Assembly (NCBI RefSeq): GCF_021917145.1
Contig: NC_061071.1
Location: forward strand, 5,960,037-6,024,036
Direction of reading: 5' to 3'
Source of the DNA: Hypomesus transpacificus
Lineage: Eukaryota; Chordata; Actinopteri; Osmeriformes; Osmeridae
Length of the DNA: 64,000 nucleotides
The notes below the pieces were generated by a model, which did no database searches, had not been told where the DNA came from, and worked only from the letters and a program-made list of their open reading frames with translations. Of the stretch, positions 1-10,808 are shown piece by piece. The translations under genes and the position numbers were made by a program. The stretch's first letter is position 1. Every line of letters begins with the position of its first letter.

Positions 1-65
1 GTAGGCCCCCTCCCTCTCTCTCCCTCATCTCCATGGGCCTCCCTCTCCCTCCCTCTCTCTCTGCC

Positions 66-345
66 CCAGCAGGCCTCCTCCCTCTCTCTATCTCTGCTCT
101 AGTGGCCCCCGTCCACCTCTCTCTATCTCTGCTCTAGTGGCCCCCCTCCACCTCTCTCTATCTCTGCTCTAGTGGCCCCCCTCCACCTCTCTCTATCTCT
201 GCTCTAGTGGCCCCCGTCCACCTCTCTCTATCTCTGCTCTAGTGGCCCCCGTCCACCTCTCTCTATCTCTGCTCTAGTGGCCCCCCTCCACCTCTCTCTA
301 TCTCTGCTCTAGTGGCCCCCGTCCACCTCTCTCTCCCTGCTCCAG
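66..345. repeat. 35-bp minisatellite
   Basis: A tandem array with an exact 35-bp period. The landmark agtggccccc recurs at 101, 136, 171, 206, 241, 276 and (start of the last unit) 311. Units differ mainly at one site, where ccccc is followed by g or c before tccac. The flanks (1-65 and 330-360) are degenerate CT-rich units. It lies just 3' of the last visible exon of the minus-strand ciliary gene, so it is probably intronic. Confidence 0.9.
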
Positions 346-364
346 CAGGCCTCCCCCAGCCCAC

Positions 365-1597
365 CTCTGAGAGCTGCGGTGCAGGCGCGTCTCTCTCAGG
401 CTCCTGATGAAGGTGAGGTAGAGCTGCCTGTGTCTCTGTCTCTGCTGCTCCTCCTCCTCGCTGTAGCTGTAGTCTGGGTCTGTGTAGCGGTAGCGCTCCA
501 CCCCTGTGAAGATGGTCCTGGAAGGGAACGCACACACACACACACTCAGGTGGATGGGCAAGCACACAGCAGGCCCATAGAGGATTCCTGTCCATATGGT
601 GTGTGTTGATGCGTGTGGATACGTTACCTGTGTGGTGTGTCAGGGAAGCCAGATCGAAGGCGGGCCATGGGCTTGTCTGGGAGGGCTAGTAGCCCCGCCC
701 CATTCTTTTCGCTCTGGCGGTGCCTGTGGAGGCGCGTCTTAGCCGAGCACAGAATGCCAGAAGGAACCAATCCTCGAGGGCCGGCCTTGGGGGCGTGGCA
801 GACAGCTGATAGGTGCAGGGTGACGGTGTGGAAGCTGCAGAGGCGGAGCTTCACGGAGGACGAGTTGACGTGAGCCACCTGTCCAATCACCTTCAGGGGC
901 TGGTGCACCTGGAACCGGCCCATCTGGTGAGGAGAAAAGGACAGAACCACATCCTGCACGCACGCACACACATTGACACACACACGCACGCACACAGACA
1001 CACGCACAAACGTAACCCCACGGGTATCAGACCAGTAATGATTCTCTCACCATTCCCCCAGACTAGATGATCTGGCCATTCTCTATTCTGTCCATCCATC
1101 CAGTACCAGGGACTGTCCAGGGGCAATGACGCCAGTGGGCGGGTCGCTGATGAAGTTGGCGATCTTGCAAAAGCGGAAGTTGAGTGGCAGCAGGTGGGAC
1201 TGGTTCTGGAGAACACACAGCATGGACACGCGCTGTCCCGGCGTACAGTCCTGGAAGCTGAAGTGGAGGGAGGGGCTGGGCACCAGGGCCATGGGCAGGC
1301 CTGAGCCCGTCACCGCCAGCTCCACAGCACCCCCACCTGGGGAGGAGGACCACAGCGTGACCACCAGTGGACGGGTGCACGTGTGTTTCGGGTTCAGCCT
1401 GCATGTTTCAGCTCTAGGGGAGTGTGTGTAGGGAGTCTCTGGTGTGTGAGTGTGTGTGGGTAAAGTGTGGTTTTCCGAATCAGGTTACTTTATCTGTACC
1501 TGTAGGTAGATTTGGTTTCCAGTTGGTCATGCATCTTGCCAGACATTTTACAGACTATGCAGAAGGTAGACAACACAGACCAAATGTGTGTGAGTGC

Positions 1598-1632
<35 letters not shown>

Positions 1633-4600
1633 AGTGTGTGTGTTATAGTGTGTGTGTGATAGTGTGTGTGATAGTGTGTGTGATAGTGTGTGTGATAGTG
1701 TGCGTGTGTGTGTGTGATAGTGTGTGTGATAGTGTGTGTGTGATAGTGTGTGTGATAGTGTGTGTGTGTGTGATAGTGTGTGTGTGATAGTGTGTGTGAT
1801 AGTGTGTGTTTGAGTGTGTGTCTGTCCGTGTGTGTGTGTGTGATAGTGTGTGTGTGTGATAGTGTGTGTGATAGTGTGTGTGTGTGTGTGATAGTGTGTA
1901 CCATTACAGAGTCTCTGATGTGTGAAGCCGTGTTTCCTTTCCACTATGTCAAACAACAGGAAGAGGGAATAATCTTGTCTGCTGTTGCCTTCGCTGTTCC
2001 TGTTGGACACACACACGTACGGGCCACACAAGACTACCATATTACAAATACCGTTGGTAAAATACATGGGAGGAGTAAGTACCCCCCCCACACACACACA
2101 GAGGTGGGCTACCTGCTGACTGGGCTGAAGCACACGGACAGGCTGGTGGCCTCGTAAGGGCCCAGGCCACCCTCGTTAGGCACGCAGGTGATGACGCGCC
2201 TGGCGTCCATGGTTACGGCTGCGTTCGTCGCGCTCCTCTCCGCAAGGGCAGCATCAGTGCTCTTTTGGATGTCCGTACCCTGAACACACGGGCATGACTC
2301 ACACCGATCAGTCTAGGTGCACACATTTACTGAGACTGTGCTGGGAGAGTAGCTGGTTACCAATAAAGGGGGGGTGATTTTTTGCTTTGTTTAGATGCAC
2401 GGCCTTCAAGATGGAACTTTGTCTGTGCCATAGAAGGTATACATCTCATTAGCACCCCCATAGTGAATAACAAGAAAACAAACAAAAAGCGCCCAATTTA
2501 AATCCAAAGCGGAAATAGTCAACTTTTGTGTGTTGGTGGGTGGTTGTTACTAAACTATTATATATTTTCCGGAGCAAAAAGGAACAACTTTTAAAGTGTA
2601 GGCCTGGTTATGCTTATGCTGTGTTATCTGGGCACTCTTTTCTGACAACAGACGCCATCGCAGTCCACTTCAATGAGTCTGGTCAAATAGAGACAATAGT
2701 TCCTCTGAGTGGTAGACCTACAGTACTTCTAGCAAATGTGATACAATACTCTAATTTGATCAGATGACCCCCTTATTAAACTGTCTATATATAAAATAAT
2801 GAAAATGGAAGATATTGAAGATAAAATAGTGAACCTTAACTTTGATAGTGGTTACAAGAGGCTTACTCAGTCATACCTCTTCTCAGTAATGCATTCAGCT
2901 TTGTTGACATCATTCTGGTTGATTCGGGATTTCACTTTGAAAACGCCCTGGGAGGGCTGGCATGTCACAGACTCGTTTAGCATGGTAAAACATGTACAGA
3001 GCGCGTGTGTTTACCAGTTCAGTTCCTGGAGCGTCCTCCAGCAACACCACAACCCAGTGGCAGGCCTGCGGTCCGCTGTTCCTCACAACCAGCGTCTCCA
3101 CAGCGGCTGTGCCAAAGTAGAGCGAGCCAAAACGCAGGCAGGAGAGAGGACGCCCCTCAGGGTCCCGGAGCTCCAGGCTCTGCTCCTGCACGTCGGCACA
3201 CACCCTCAGGACCACGTCCGCCCGCCCCTGCAGCTTCACTCTGGGGAAGGGGAGAGAAAGACGCCATTCAAGTCATTCAAGTTACAATTCGAACCCTGCC
3301 CTCAGGTAGAAGTCAGACAGATGTGAAAGGTTGGGGGGGGGGTACAGGTAGGGAAGGAAACAAGAGAAAGTGGAGGAGGGAAGGAATAAGGTAGAGGTAG
3401 GATATGGATAGGGAGGGATGGATGGTTAAGGAGGAGAAAGCAAGTGAAGGAGAGGTGGGTCTCCTCTTACAGTGCCTGCTCTCTGATGTGTCTGGCTCTG
3501 TTTGTACACAGTTCCACTTTTAGCCACTGGGTGGCGCCAGGAGACACCACACCGCTACAAGGAGACAGCCGGACAGATGTGTCTCCATTGTACAGTACCT
3601 CAAACACTCCTTGAGGACACAACATAGCACAAATAAATAGTCAATCATCTAGGCTAAGAAGCATTGAGACAGAGGCTAGGCATATATACAGTATGGAGTG
3701 AAGGTTGGTTGAGTGCGTGGTGAATTGGATAACATTGTAGAACTAGCTAAATTAAGTACAGCTACAAACTAATGAATAATTTAATAATATATTGTTTATA
3801 TATCAACTATGATAATGTATTGCGTTGGTCATGTTTAAGAAGTCATGTATTTCAGATTACAGAAGGTTGGTCCTCGTTAGTATAGTGGTCAGTATCCCCG
3901 CCTGTCACGCGGGAGACCGGGGTTCAATTCCCCGACGGGGAGACCTCCTTTTTATTTTTTTATGATAATATTATTACAATAACTTCCCATCTCAATCATG
4001 ACATGGATTACCCCACAAAATCATCAATTCATGCTTGTTAAAAACATTCTTATTTAAGGAGTTATATGATTCCCAAGTTTACATTTAGCAGCCGCTCTTA
4101 TCCAGAGCGACTACAGTAAGTACAGGGACATTCTCCCCGACGCAAGTAGGGTGAACTGCCTTGCCCAAGGACACAATGTCATTTTTGCCGGCCGGGAGTC
4201 AAACCAGCAGCCCTCTGATTACTAGCCCGATTCCCTAACCGCTCAGCCACCTGACTCCCCAAGTTGCAAACTGCTTTGTGAAAGCTGCTCACTAACAAAC
4301 CTGGAGCAGAGCCCTGGTTGGTGAGGGAGACCTCCTTACTGATCACCTGGCTGTTAGCCAGGACAGAACCAAAATCAACCAGGGACTCCATCTGGAGGGA
4401 GCAAGCCATCGGGAACCTGCAAACATACAAATCAGACAAGAACCCATAGAGAAGAAAACACACATAGACCTGTAACATAGGGGGAATTCGGCTAATCTGG
4501 GACATTGGGTAATGTGGGACACCTAAACTCCAGAGCGTTTTCTTTCCTGCTATCCCAATGTTTAGTCCACATAACTTTTACCCTAGGTTTAGCATGGATG

Positions 4601-5240
4601 TTATGTGACTGAAATCACAAAATGTGATTGGTGTGGTGTCACAGAAAGGCATTAGTTATTCAGGAAACTTCTGAATGAATAAGTATCATTTGTGTGTTAC
4701 AGGCATGCGTGTTGGTCCTTACGCTGACAGAGGGATCTCTGTAGCCTCATCTTCGAGGAGGAGCAGCAAACGGTCTCGTACCTCCTCTTCCTTGTCTGGA
4801 GAGAAATCCAGACAGCCAGTCATGGACAACCCAGGCGCTATGGAGGTGCATGGGTTGTTCACCTTCAATCTGAACAACTGGGAGGTTTGTGTGTGTTTTG
4901 AAGAGGGGTGGGGGTAATGTTAACACTTGTTATCATTTGAAGTTTGAAACATTTTGCAACAAAGATTAGGTTAGTTTAAAGCAGTCTTATGGTCCTCCGT
5001 ATAGTCTAGCTACCATGCACTTTTCTCTTTGCGCGGGCACGACAGTTATTAACAAGAATAACAACGCTATAATGACAGAAATTAATTTGACTTTACCTTT
5101 GATATGGGTTCAACCATTCGCATTCTTTTCGAGGACTTGCCAATGTTCGTTACCGTGACAGCTGTCTTGTAAACCTCTCCAACTTTTACATCGGTAAACT
5201 CAACAACGGGAGGACTGATCCGAACTGTATTTAGTGCCAT
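365..5240 (-). CDS. cfap47: Axonemal ASH/MSP-domain protein, CFAP47-like, 5' part (nine exons)
   Basis: Nine exons join in one frame on the minus strand: 5240-5097, 4877-4723, 4416-4301, 3609-3471, 3240-3015, 2279-2113, 1398-1107, 953-628 and 517-365. All have AG/GT borders and compatible phases. They give about 572 residues, and the gene continues past base 1. The start ATG at 5238-5240 begins MALNTVRISPPVVEF, a typical ASH/MSP beta-strand opening. Exons 2-3 read ...TEIPLSAFPMACSLQMESLVDFGSVLAN..., which matches my recollection of CFAP47 (CXorf22/CHDC2). Later exons repeat ASH-type strands (FSPHQMGRFQVHQPLKV, FRFCKIANFISDPP). Known role of the family: motile-cilium and sperm-flagellum axoneme assembly. 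No frameshift is seen. CFAP74, CFAP221, DLEC1 and HYDIN share the fold, so the family is firmer than the symbol. Confidence 0.72.
956..1013. repeat. Imperfect CA microsatellite
   Basis: Runs of cacgcacacacat, gacacacacacgcacg and similar just upstream (in gene orientation) of the acceptor of the exon starting at 953. It forms part of that intron's 3' end and replaces a normal pyrimidine tract with TG/GT-rich sequence on the minus strand. Confidence 0.8.
1592..1900. repeat. Compound TG/GATAG microsatellite
   Basis: About 300 bp of (TG)n interrupted at irregular spacing by gatag or tatag, with (TG)4-8 between interruptions. It lies in the intron between the exons 2279-2113 and 1398-1107. Open frames through it encode only His-Thr or Cys-Val-Ser repeats and are not genes. 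Confidence 0.95.
3871..3942 (+). tRNA. tRNA-Asp (GTC)
   Basis: A 72-nt cloverleaf. The acceptor stem is TCCTCGT paired with ACGGGGA, with discriminator G. The D-arm A box is TAGTATAGTGG. The anticodon arm CCCGC-CTGTCAC-GCGGG carries anticodon GTC, and the T-arm CCGGG/CCCCG region holds B box GGTTCAATTCC. A Pol III T-run follows at about 3949-3953. There is no intron. It sits in the CFAP47-like gene intron between exons 4416-4301 and 3609-3471, transcribed opposite to that gene. As remembered, metazoan tRNA-Asp differs at two positions (GTGGTgAG in the D arm and GGTTCgATTCC in the T loop). Both changes keep the stems, so it may be functional. Confidence 0.93.
4080..4257 (-). mobile_element. 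tRNA-derived SINE with 8-bp flanking repeat
   Basis: Read on the minus strand, the element begins with a tRNA-like head: A box tggctgagcgg and B box ggtttgactcc, about 45 nt apart. A central body follows (ttgggcaaggc...ttcaccctacttg), and it ends in gataagagcggctgctaaat, a tail shared by many fish SINEs and probably recognised by a partner LINE. The direct repeat cccaagtt at 4072-4079 and 4258-4265 fits a target-site duplication. It lies only about 45 bp before the exon ending at 4301, in that exon's downstream intron. Confidence 0.82.
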
Positions 5241-5379
5241 TATGTCGGCGAGCTAAGCGTTGTTGACCACAGGGCTAAATAGCAAAAAGGTTTGCGAAAG
5301 CAAGCTATTTATTTATTTAGTGGTCGACATACCTATAGAGCAGCCTTAGCAGCAACCATTGTCTAGTTGACAGTTTCGG

Positions 5380-5392
5380 GTTGCTAGGCACC
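5380..5392. promoter_or_regulatory. Candidate RFX X-box upstream of the ciliary gene
   Basis: The sequence gttgctaggcacc is one mismatch away from the imperfect palindrome GTTGCTAGGCAAC that fits the RFX X-box consensus. It lies about 140 bp upstream of the start codon at 5240. X-boxes at this distance are typical of ciliary genes, which RFX factors control. Binding itself is an inference. Confidence 0.45.
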
Positions 5393-6420
5393 GGGGAAGG
5401 GCAATATTGTTTTACGGTTGACAGGAAAAAGAGCGAATGACGATTTTTCAAGGTTTAGTCGCTGTGGCGTACAATAGCGAGAAATATATTTCATGAGGAC
5501 CGGGTGGCCAGATAGGTGACCGCCTAACAAATTTAAGGTGTGACAAATCTATATTAAAAAAATGTTTGCTGAGTAAAGGTGTGTTCAATACGGAGACCTT
5601 GAAGGGACCACGTTTCTGTGCGGACGAGAAAGTCTCAATGACTGTTTTTTGCACAGGTCCTCTCCAGGGGCTCCGTAGTTCAACAGCTGAATAGTTTCTT
5701 TTAGTTTTTTTATGGTGTTTGATTGATGTTTGTCAATCAACGCTTTTACATAATTTAAATACTTGGCACGTAACATAGAGTAGGCTAGCGTTTAACTAGA
5801 AACCCATTACTCTGAATTATTTAATATCAACAAAATATGTGACAAGATATAGGGTAAACTCTGTTAGAGAGCAATAATAAAGAACACAATTTGACATAAC
5901 AATTTCAAAATATCTTCTGTCATCCTGTTAAGTCTCCAGGGAAAGGGCTTCATGTGTGGCTGTGCTGGCCCATCAACTCTTGATTTGGAAACATTTGAAG
6001 AAAGATATGTATAGTATATAATAGGCTACATTAAATGCTCCTCAAATCTACTACTAAATCGCAACTTACAGAGCCACCCACTGCACTAGAGACCCCCACT
6101 GGGCCTGGCTGTGTAACAAGAGAGGTGCTCAGGCACAGAGATTAGGAGAGTACCCCTATCTTCACCCAGCTCAGAGGTTAGGAGAGTACCCCTATCTTCA
6201 CCCAGCTCAAATGTGAAGTGCTTCATCTTTCGTGCTTATCCTTAACAAAACTTTGATCAAAACAGTCCTCATTCATTTTCACGGACACGTTAAAAACAAA
6301 ACACGATACAACATTGTCATGTAGTTTAATGAAACTTTATTCATAGTTTAGGAAACTTATGTTTGTTTTATTTGTATCCAAGTAAACAGCCCCTATTTCA
6401 TTTGTAATAGCTATATATTT
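5393..6420. other. Intergenic stretch; 36-bp direct repeat at 6142-6212
   Basis: No gene is recognised between the ciliary gene and the GPCR. Short minus-strand frames at 5448-5776 match nothing I know. A tandem duplication with 36-bp period (ttaggagagtacccctatc...) occupies 6142-6177 and 6178-6212. The rest is AT-rich without clear repeat ends. Confidence 0.6.
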
Positions 6421-6424
6421 GATT

Positions 6425-7249
6425 TCATGTAATAGCTACCAGCATAAATATAGCTCTTAGCCCTGACAGTTGTTCATAAATGGCCGGTTTAGCTGATCTG
6501 ATAAAAATTGCAAAAATATCCATCAGATTGAGGATGTGAACTGGAATCCAGAGAACAAAGAAAGTGACTACAATAAGGGTCACCAGTCTGGTCAGTCTCT
6601 GGCTGCTGAAGAAGGACGTTTGGTTGACCTTCTTGTGGAGGTAACAATAAGAGGTGACCAGGATGGAGAATGGGACGACAAAGCCCAGCAGCGTCTCGCA
6701 CAACACGACTGCAGCTCTCCTCCGATCCGACATCGAGATTCTCCAGCATTTCAGTTTCCCTCCTTCTTCAAACACACTGTTGGTTACCACGGCGGCACTG
6801 GAGAGGACAGACGCTAGAACCCATAAGGAGAACAGCAGAACCCGTTCCCCCCTCCTGCCCAGCTTGGCCCAGTGATGAGGGTAGAGAACCACTAGGTACC
6901 TCTGGACACTCATCAGAGTTACGGTTAGTAGGCCATTGTACAGACTGGTGTAGATTAGGAAAGACAGGACCTTGCAGAGAGCAGTTCCCAATGTCCATCC
7001 ATTGAGCAGGGCATGCATGAAAGCAGGAAGAGGCAGCAGGCACAAGATGTCTGACACAGCCAGATTTAGGATCAGTCGCAGGGTGAAGTGGTCCTTCTTG
7101 AAGTTGCGGAGTATCACCACCACAACCATTATGTTCCCAGGCATGCCAAATAGAAAACACAGCCCCAGCACTGCACTGCTCACCTGGTTTGCCACAGGGA
7201 CGGCAGCCGCTCTTGAGTTGTTGTGCTGTTGCATGACTGCAGATCTCAA
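6425..7249 (-). pseudogene. Leukotriene-B4-receptor-like GPCR, truncated in TM7
   Basis: A 274-residue single-exon rhodopsin-family receptor. It has GMPGN in TM1 (N39), LNLAVSD in TM2 (D67), the C92/C168 disulfide pair, QRY in place of DRY at the end of TM3 (116-118), W143 in TM4, P193 in TM5 and FFVLWIP in TM6 (W234, P236). An NNS glycosylation site lies near the N terminus. Teleost LTB4R-like receptors resemble it most. The stop comes after ...RAIFMLVAIT, a few residues into TM7. NPxxY and the whole cytoplasmic tail are therefore missing, whereas family members usually run to 330-360 residues. The downstream DNA repeats tagctattaca with slight change, suggesting a local rearrangement at the break. 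It is probably a pseudogene. A spliced 3' exon is possible but unusual for this family. M at residue 6 is an alternative start. Confidence 0.75.
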
Positions 7250-7497
7250 AAGGCAAAATGTCCTTTTGACTGCTTGAGTAATATGGTTTTGACCTCAAAA
7301 AGAGGAACTGAAATGTCAGACTGCCAGAAGGTACTGTCAGAAGGTACAATTAGTGTAGTTTCTGGTTTTAGTCAGTTTCTAATGAAATGACCTCAGTTTT
7401 AGCACTCCAAATTTAGGGCATGAGCAAAATGACATGAGCAGAGCTTCCTGTTCAAGTCTGACCACATTCTCTCCACTTGCAGAAACCCTTGGCCTAC

Positions 7498-7498
<1 letters not shown>

Positions 7499-7530
<32 letters not shown>
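7499..7530. repeat. Poly-C run of 32
   Basis: An uninterrupted run of 32 C. Such runs are unstable in vivo and error-prone in sequencing, so the length should be treated as approximate. Just after it, cagggctctcaagtgtcac (about 7540) resembles the terminus of a common fish hAT-like repeat that extends to roughly 7660. Confidence 0.9.
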
Positions 7531-7532
<2 letters not shown>

Positions 7533-7660
7533 CCACACGCAGGGCTCTCAAGTGTCACACATTGAGTGTGACAGTCAATCATTTCGGTCTTTTGTCACGC
7601 ACTCCCGCCACACATTGGATTTCTTAAGCTGAAAAACTATTTATAATATATTCAATATGC

Positions 7661-8990
7661 CGTAGCGCCCAACCGAAATGTCTCTGGCCGCGCCGCTCTC
7701 ACTATGGAACCGGCAGGAATCAAGCGCGTCTCCCCTGGAGTTCTTAGTCCAGGCTGCCACTTATCAGCCAATCAAAAAACAGAAAGGGGCTACACAATAG
7801 CCAATCAGAAAATAGCACTATTGTATCTGGGTAAGATTTAACGCAACAACCAATGAAAAAAAGCATATCCTGGAATTGTTCACGTGATTCTGCTACAATA
7901 TCTTCCGAAATTCCAAGATGGCAATCAAATCATAAGCCTTAATGTTTAGACTTAAAAATTCTACAAATACTGTTTAGAGTAAAAGACAGAACACTTCCTG
8001 ACTTCATCCAAGGGTTTGTTTTCAGAGAAAGCAGGTATCCATTAAGGGGATTTAATACGTTTGACAAAAAAGAGGACAAATGTGAAAATAGATATGTGAC
8101 ACTAAAAGGGGTCAAATTTTGCAATTGTTTTAACAATTAACTAAAAGAATGTAGTAATATGTGTAAATTCAAGAACATTATCAAAACATTTTATCTTTGA
8201 AAGATACAAAAAAATTCTGACCAACTCTGAGATGTGACTGATACTTATGATCCGTCTTTGTTTGTCTATGTGTCTCTGTTTTATGGTCTTGTGTTTTGTA
8301 TTATATCATTATGAAATTATATTTATGTTTGTTTATCTAATTGCTCTGCTGGGTAGAGTAAGGAGAAGCACAATCTCAGGCTTCAGCCTAAACTATTTTT
8401 TTCGGTCAGAGAATATTAAGTTTGATTTTGTTTTATTGTTCATGTAATGATCAACCACTCCGTATGGTCAATCTGTTGTTTTGGTATATAGGCCTAATGG
8501 ACCAAAATACATATTATATTCTAAATATTTTATTCTAAATTAAAATATTCCATTCTATATGCAACTGTGTTTGTATACTGAATTGTTTTGAGCCTTTTTT
8601 CTTCAACTTCAAAGAATGTATCTAGTTTGTGTGATTGTTTTACAACATGATGCATTACTCCAGTGATTTAATAAACCAGATATTTCTCAAATTATATAAT
8701 TGACAGTAGCCTATGTGATGTACATATTTCAATTAATGTCGGTTTGTATATTTTGGGGGCCACATGTTTTGGGGGTGATATTTATACCAAAGCTCACTGA
8801 GTGATGCCAGACCGTCATGATAACTAAATGCTGCTTGTCATTTTCATCAACATAAACTGGAGGTTATAGACGTCAGATGCCTCCAACTTTCGTGACACTG
8901 AGATAAGTCTTTGATTGGTGTGGTGTACCCTTCAGAAGATAAGTACAAAATAAGAGCGCCCACTTAATCCTGTCCGGAATCGAGACAGGT
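7661..8990. other. AT-rich intergenic DNA, no gene seen
   Basis: About 1.3 kb between the receptor and the PKHD1L1-like start. It has no convincing coding frame, no RNA gene and no clear terminal repeats. Part of 7661-7860 has paired CCAAT-like motifs (ccaatcaaaa, ccaatcagaa, ccaatgaaaa). Confidence 0.5.
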
Positions 8991-9261
8991 GCTAACCACA
9001 CCCATCTTAGTCAAGCAATATTTAGTGAGCACGTCAGCTAAGCAGAGGCTGTGAAAGTTATGTGCTCTGACAGGTAAGCCAACTAATCTAAAACATTTTC
9101 ACGGGAGGTTGTTTTTTCCCCTCTGAGCGTTGTATTTGAACTTGATGTGGTAACATGTGTCCTTGGGAAACCAGTCTGAAAAGCTCGAATTACTATTTTA
9201 ATTGAAACATTCAACTATCGGAACAATGTTTTTGTACTAGAAAGTCCAGAAAAGATTTCAG

Positions 9262-9376
9262 GAAATTTGGGCTTTGATTTGAAGCACACGGAGCGCGCGG
9301 TCATCGGGGATGAAGCGGGAGAGAAGGCATCGGCACCTGCCGCTTGCTGTTTTCTTCGCGCTGTGGTGGTGTTCAG
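9262..9376 (+). CDS. pkhd1l1: PKHD1L1-like gene, first coding exon (signal peptide)
   Basis: An acceptor-like gatttcag ends at 9261 and a donor cag|gtacgg begins at 9377. The ATG at 9310 encodes MKRERRHRHLPLAVFFALWWCSG: a basic n-region, a hydrophobic core and a small-residue end, as in a signal peptide. The exon ends in phase 1 and joins cleanly to the exon at 9494. A likely untranslated first exon ends at about 9072 (ctctgacag|gtaagc). The product would be the N terminus of a large secreted or membrane IPT/TIG-repeat protein, identified from the next exon. Confidence 0.6.
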
Positions 9377-9452
9377 GTACGGAGCAGATAGAATTTAGAA
9401 AACATTGAGTTTTAATTATCAGTTTTCTACCCTGTACCCATTGTCAATCTTT

Positions 9453-9479
9453 TTATATATATATATATATATATATATT
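9453..9479. repeat. (TA)n microsatellite
   Basis: About 13 TA units in the short intron between the two PKHD1L1-like exons. Confidence 0.9.
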
Positions 9480-9493
9480 TATTGGATGCGCAG

Positions 9494-9573
9494 ACGCTCA
9501 AAGAATCACTGGAGTGACGCCAAGAGTCGGAAGCCTGAACGGAGCAACGAGGCTTACCATTGAGGGCAGGGCC
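9494..9573 (+). CDS. pkhd1l1: PKHD1L1-like gene, second coding exon (start of first IPT/TIG domain), cut by a transposon end
   Basis: The acceptor atgcgcag ends at 9493. Joined in phase to the previous exon it reads DAQRITGVTPRVGSLNGATR then LTIEGR, the opening of an IPT/TIG domain. This is very close to the first TIG repeat of fibrocystin-L, more so than to PKHD1. The family continues with GxGF, but here the sequence changes at about 9567 into cagggccgtacgcaggg, a transposon terminus. The only nearby donor, gcc|gtacgc at 9574, lies inside that terminus and would end the exon in phase 0 as ...EGRA. No further exon of this very long gene is found in the remaining 54 kb. The gene is either interrupted here or its continuation is displaced by later insertions or misassembly. 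Confidence 0.62.
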
Positions 9574-10808
9574 GTACGCAGGGCCCAAAAAATACTGAGG
9601 TCATGAGTCAGAACTTCTAGGCGGGTTCGGGGGCATGCTCCCCCGGAATTTTTTTAAATTACATTATTTAAATATGGCCATTTTCATTTTCATTTTTATT
9701 ATTATATGGCAACGACGGTACGAGCGTTCTGATTGGATAATGAGTAGTCACCCCAGCCGCGTATTGCCCTCCTCGCCGGTCAATACGGATCCGTATTGCC
9801 CTCTGACGTCAGCTTCAAAATGAGCGATATCGACGAATCAGCTGCTGAGTTTTACTATCCAGATGATGCTGAAAAGCTTTGTCATCGAAAGTGAGGATGA
9901 AGACCAGACTCTTTGAATCACTTGTGTCGTTATTTTGTGATGAAATTAAAGCCATTTTAGCAGAACCATGTTGTCCGCTTTCTATCAAAAGTAATGAGTT
10001 GCTTGGCAACACATGAAACACACCGTGAGAAGACTTGAGAGCTAGCTACAATTAGCCTAAAGGTACCATTTATATTCGTTTACAAAACGAAAATAATCTA
10101 AACTTGCCATATAATAAACTACTTACTAACCTCGACCGTTCGGTCATGCCGGGAAATATCAAACTGAGGCTGGAACGTATCGACCGAGCGATAGCGAGTC
10201 AGTTTGATATTTCCCAATTGCCACTGAATTTCATTTTCAATCAATCACATCAATGACATATCAATCGCAAAATGAATGTTGATTCAACCGGTGGAAATTG
10301 ATTGACAACCGGTACTGACGGAGTTAACCAAACTTTGATTTGATGTTTCCTTATCTGAGTAGTACGCTGCTGCAATACAAATATTTCCACATGAAAATGA
10401 ATCTTTCTTCTCACAGTCATCTGCCACTTAAACTTCTCTTAACCTACATGTTTAGTTTGCTGCGCTCCTCTTCCAGTGACTGTAACTAACATAGGCTATT
10501 CACTAACAGTAGCGGTATGTCTATGGCGGTAACATCAGCATCCGACTTGTGTTTGGTGGTTACCATAACGACAGTACGTTTTGTTGATGACGCGCAGCAC
10601 GTATGTCCAAACTCTTGAGCTACTCGGCTCTTCAAGTATAAAATCACGTTACGGTTTGTGGGAGACCAAGATCATCGTCCTGCAGTAAGTTTCACGTGTA
10701 CTTTATTTTGAGTTTATATACCACGATTTAAGCACAAAAAAAAACTGAAATACGAAAAAAAATACCGAGGACACGACCTCGGTGTCCTCAATGGTAGTTA
10801 CGGCCCTG
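9567..10808. mobile_element. hAT-like element with inverted termini, composite
   Basis: The left end cagggccgta (9567) is matched by the inverted right end tacggccctg (to 10808). Inside these, ctgaggtc and gacctcgg also correspond. No flanking 8-bp duplication is visible, so it may be a composite or deleted copy. Inside, 9778-9800 holds the palindrome-like motif gtcaatacggatccgtattg. The frame at 9820-9894 (MSDIDESAAEFYYPDDAEK, then stop) looks like a remnant of another fish DNA-transposon gene. Confidence 0.5.

Noticed and set aside
739-1007. Cys/Val-rich frames near the CA repeat
   Set aside because: They are intronic microsatellite translation fused to the true exon at 628-953.
1555-2133. 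Long open frame of His-Thr repeats on the minus strand
   Set aside because: It is only the translation of the TG/GATAG microsatellite and crosses a real exon of the ciliary gene in another frame.
5448-5776. Two short minus-strand frames as a gene upstream of the ciliary gene
   Set aside because: They overlap in different frames, lack recognisable domains and have no clear splice context.
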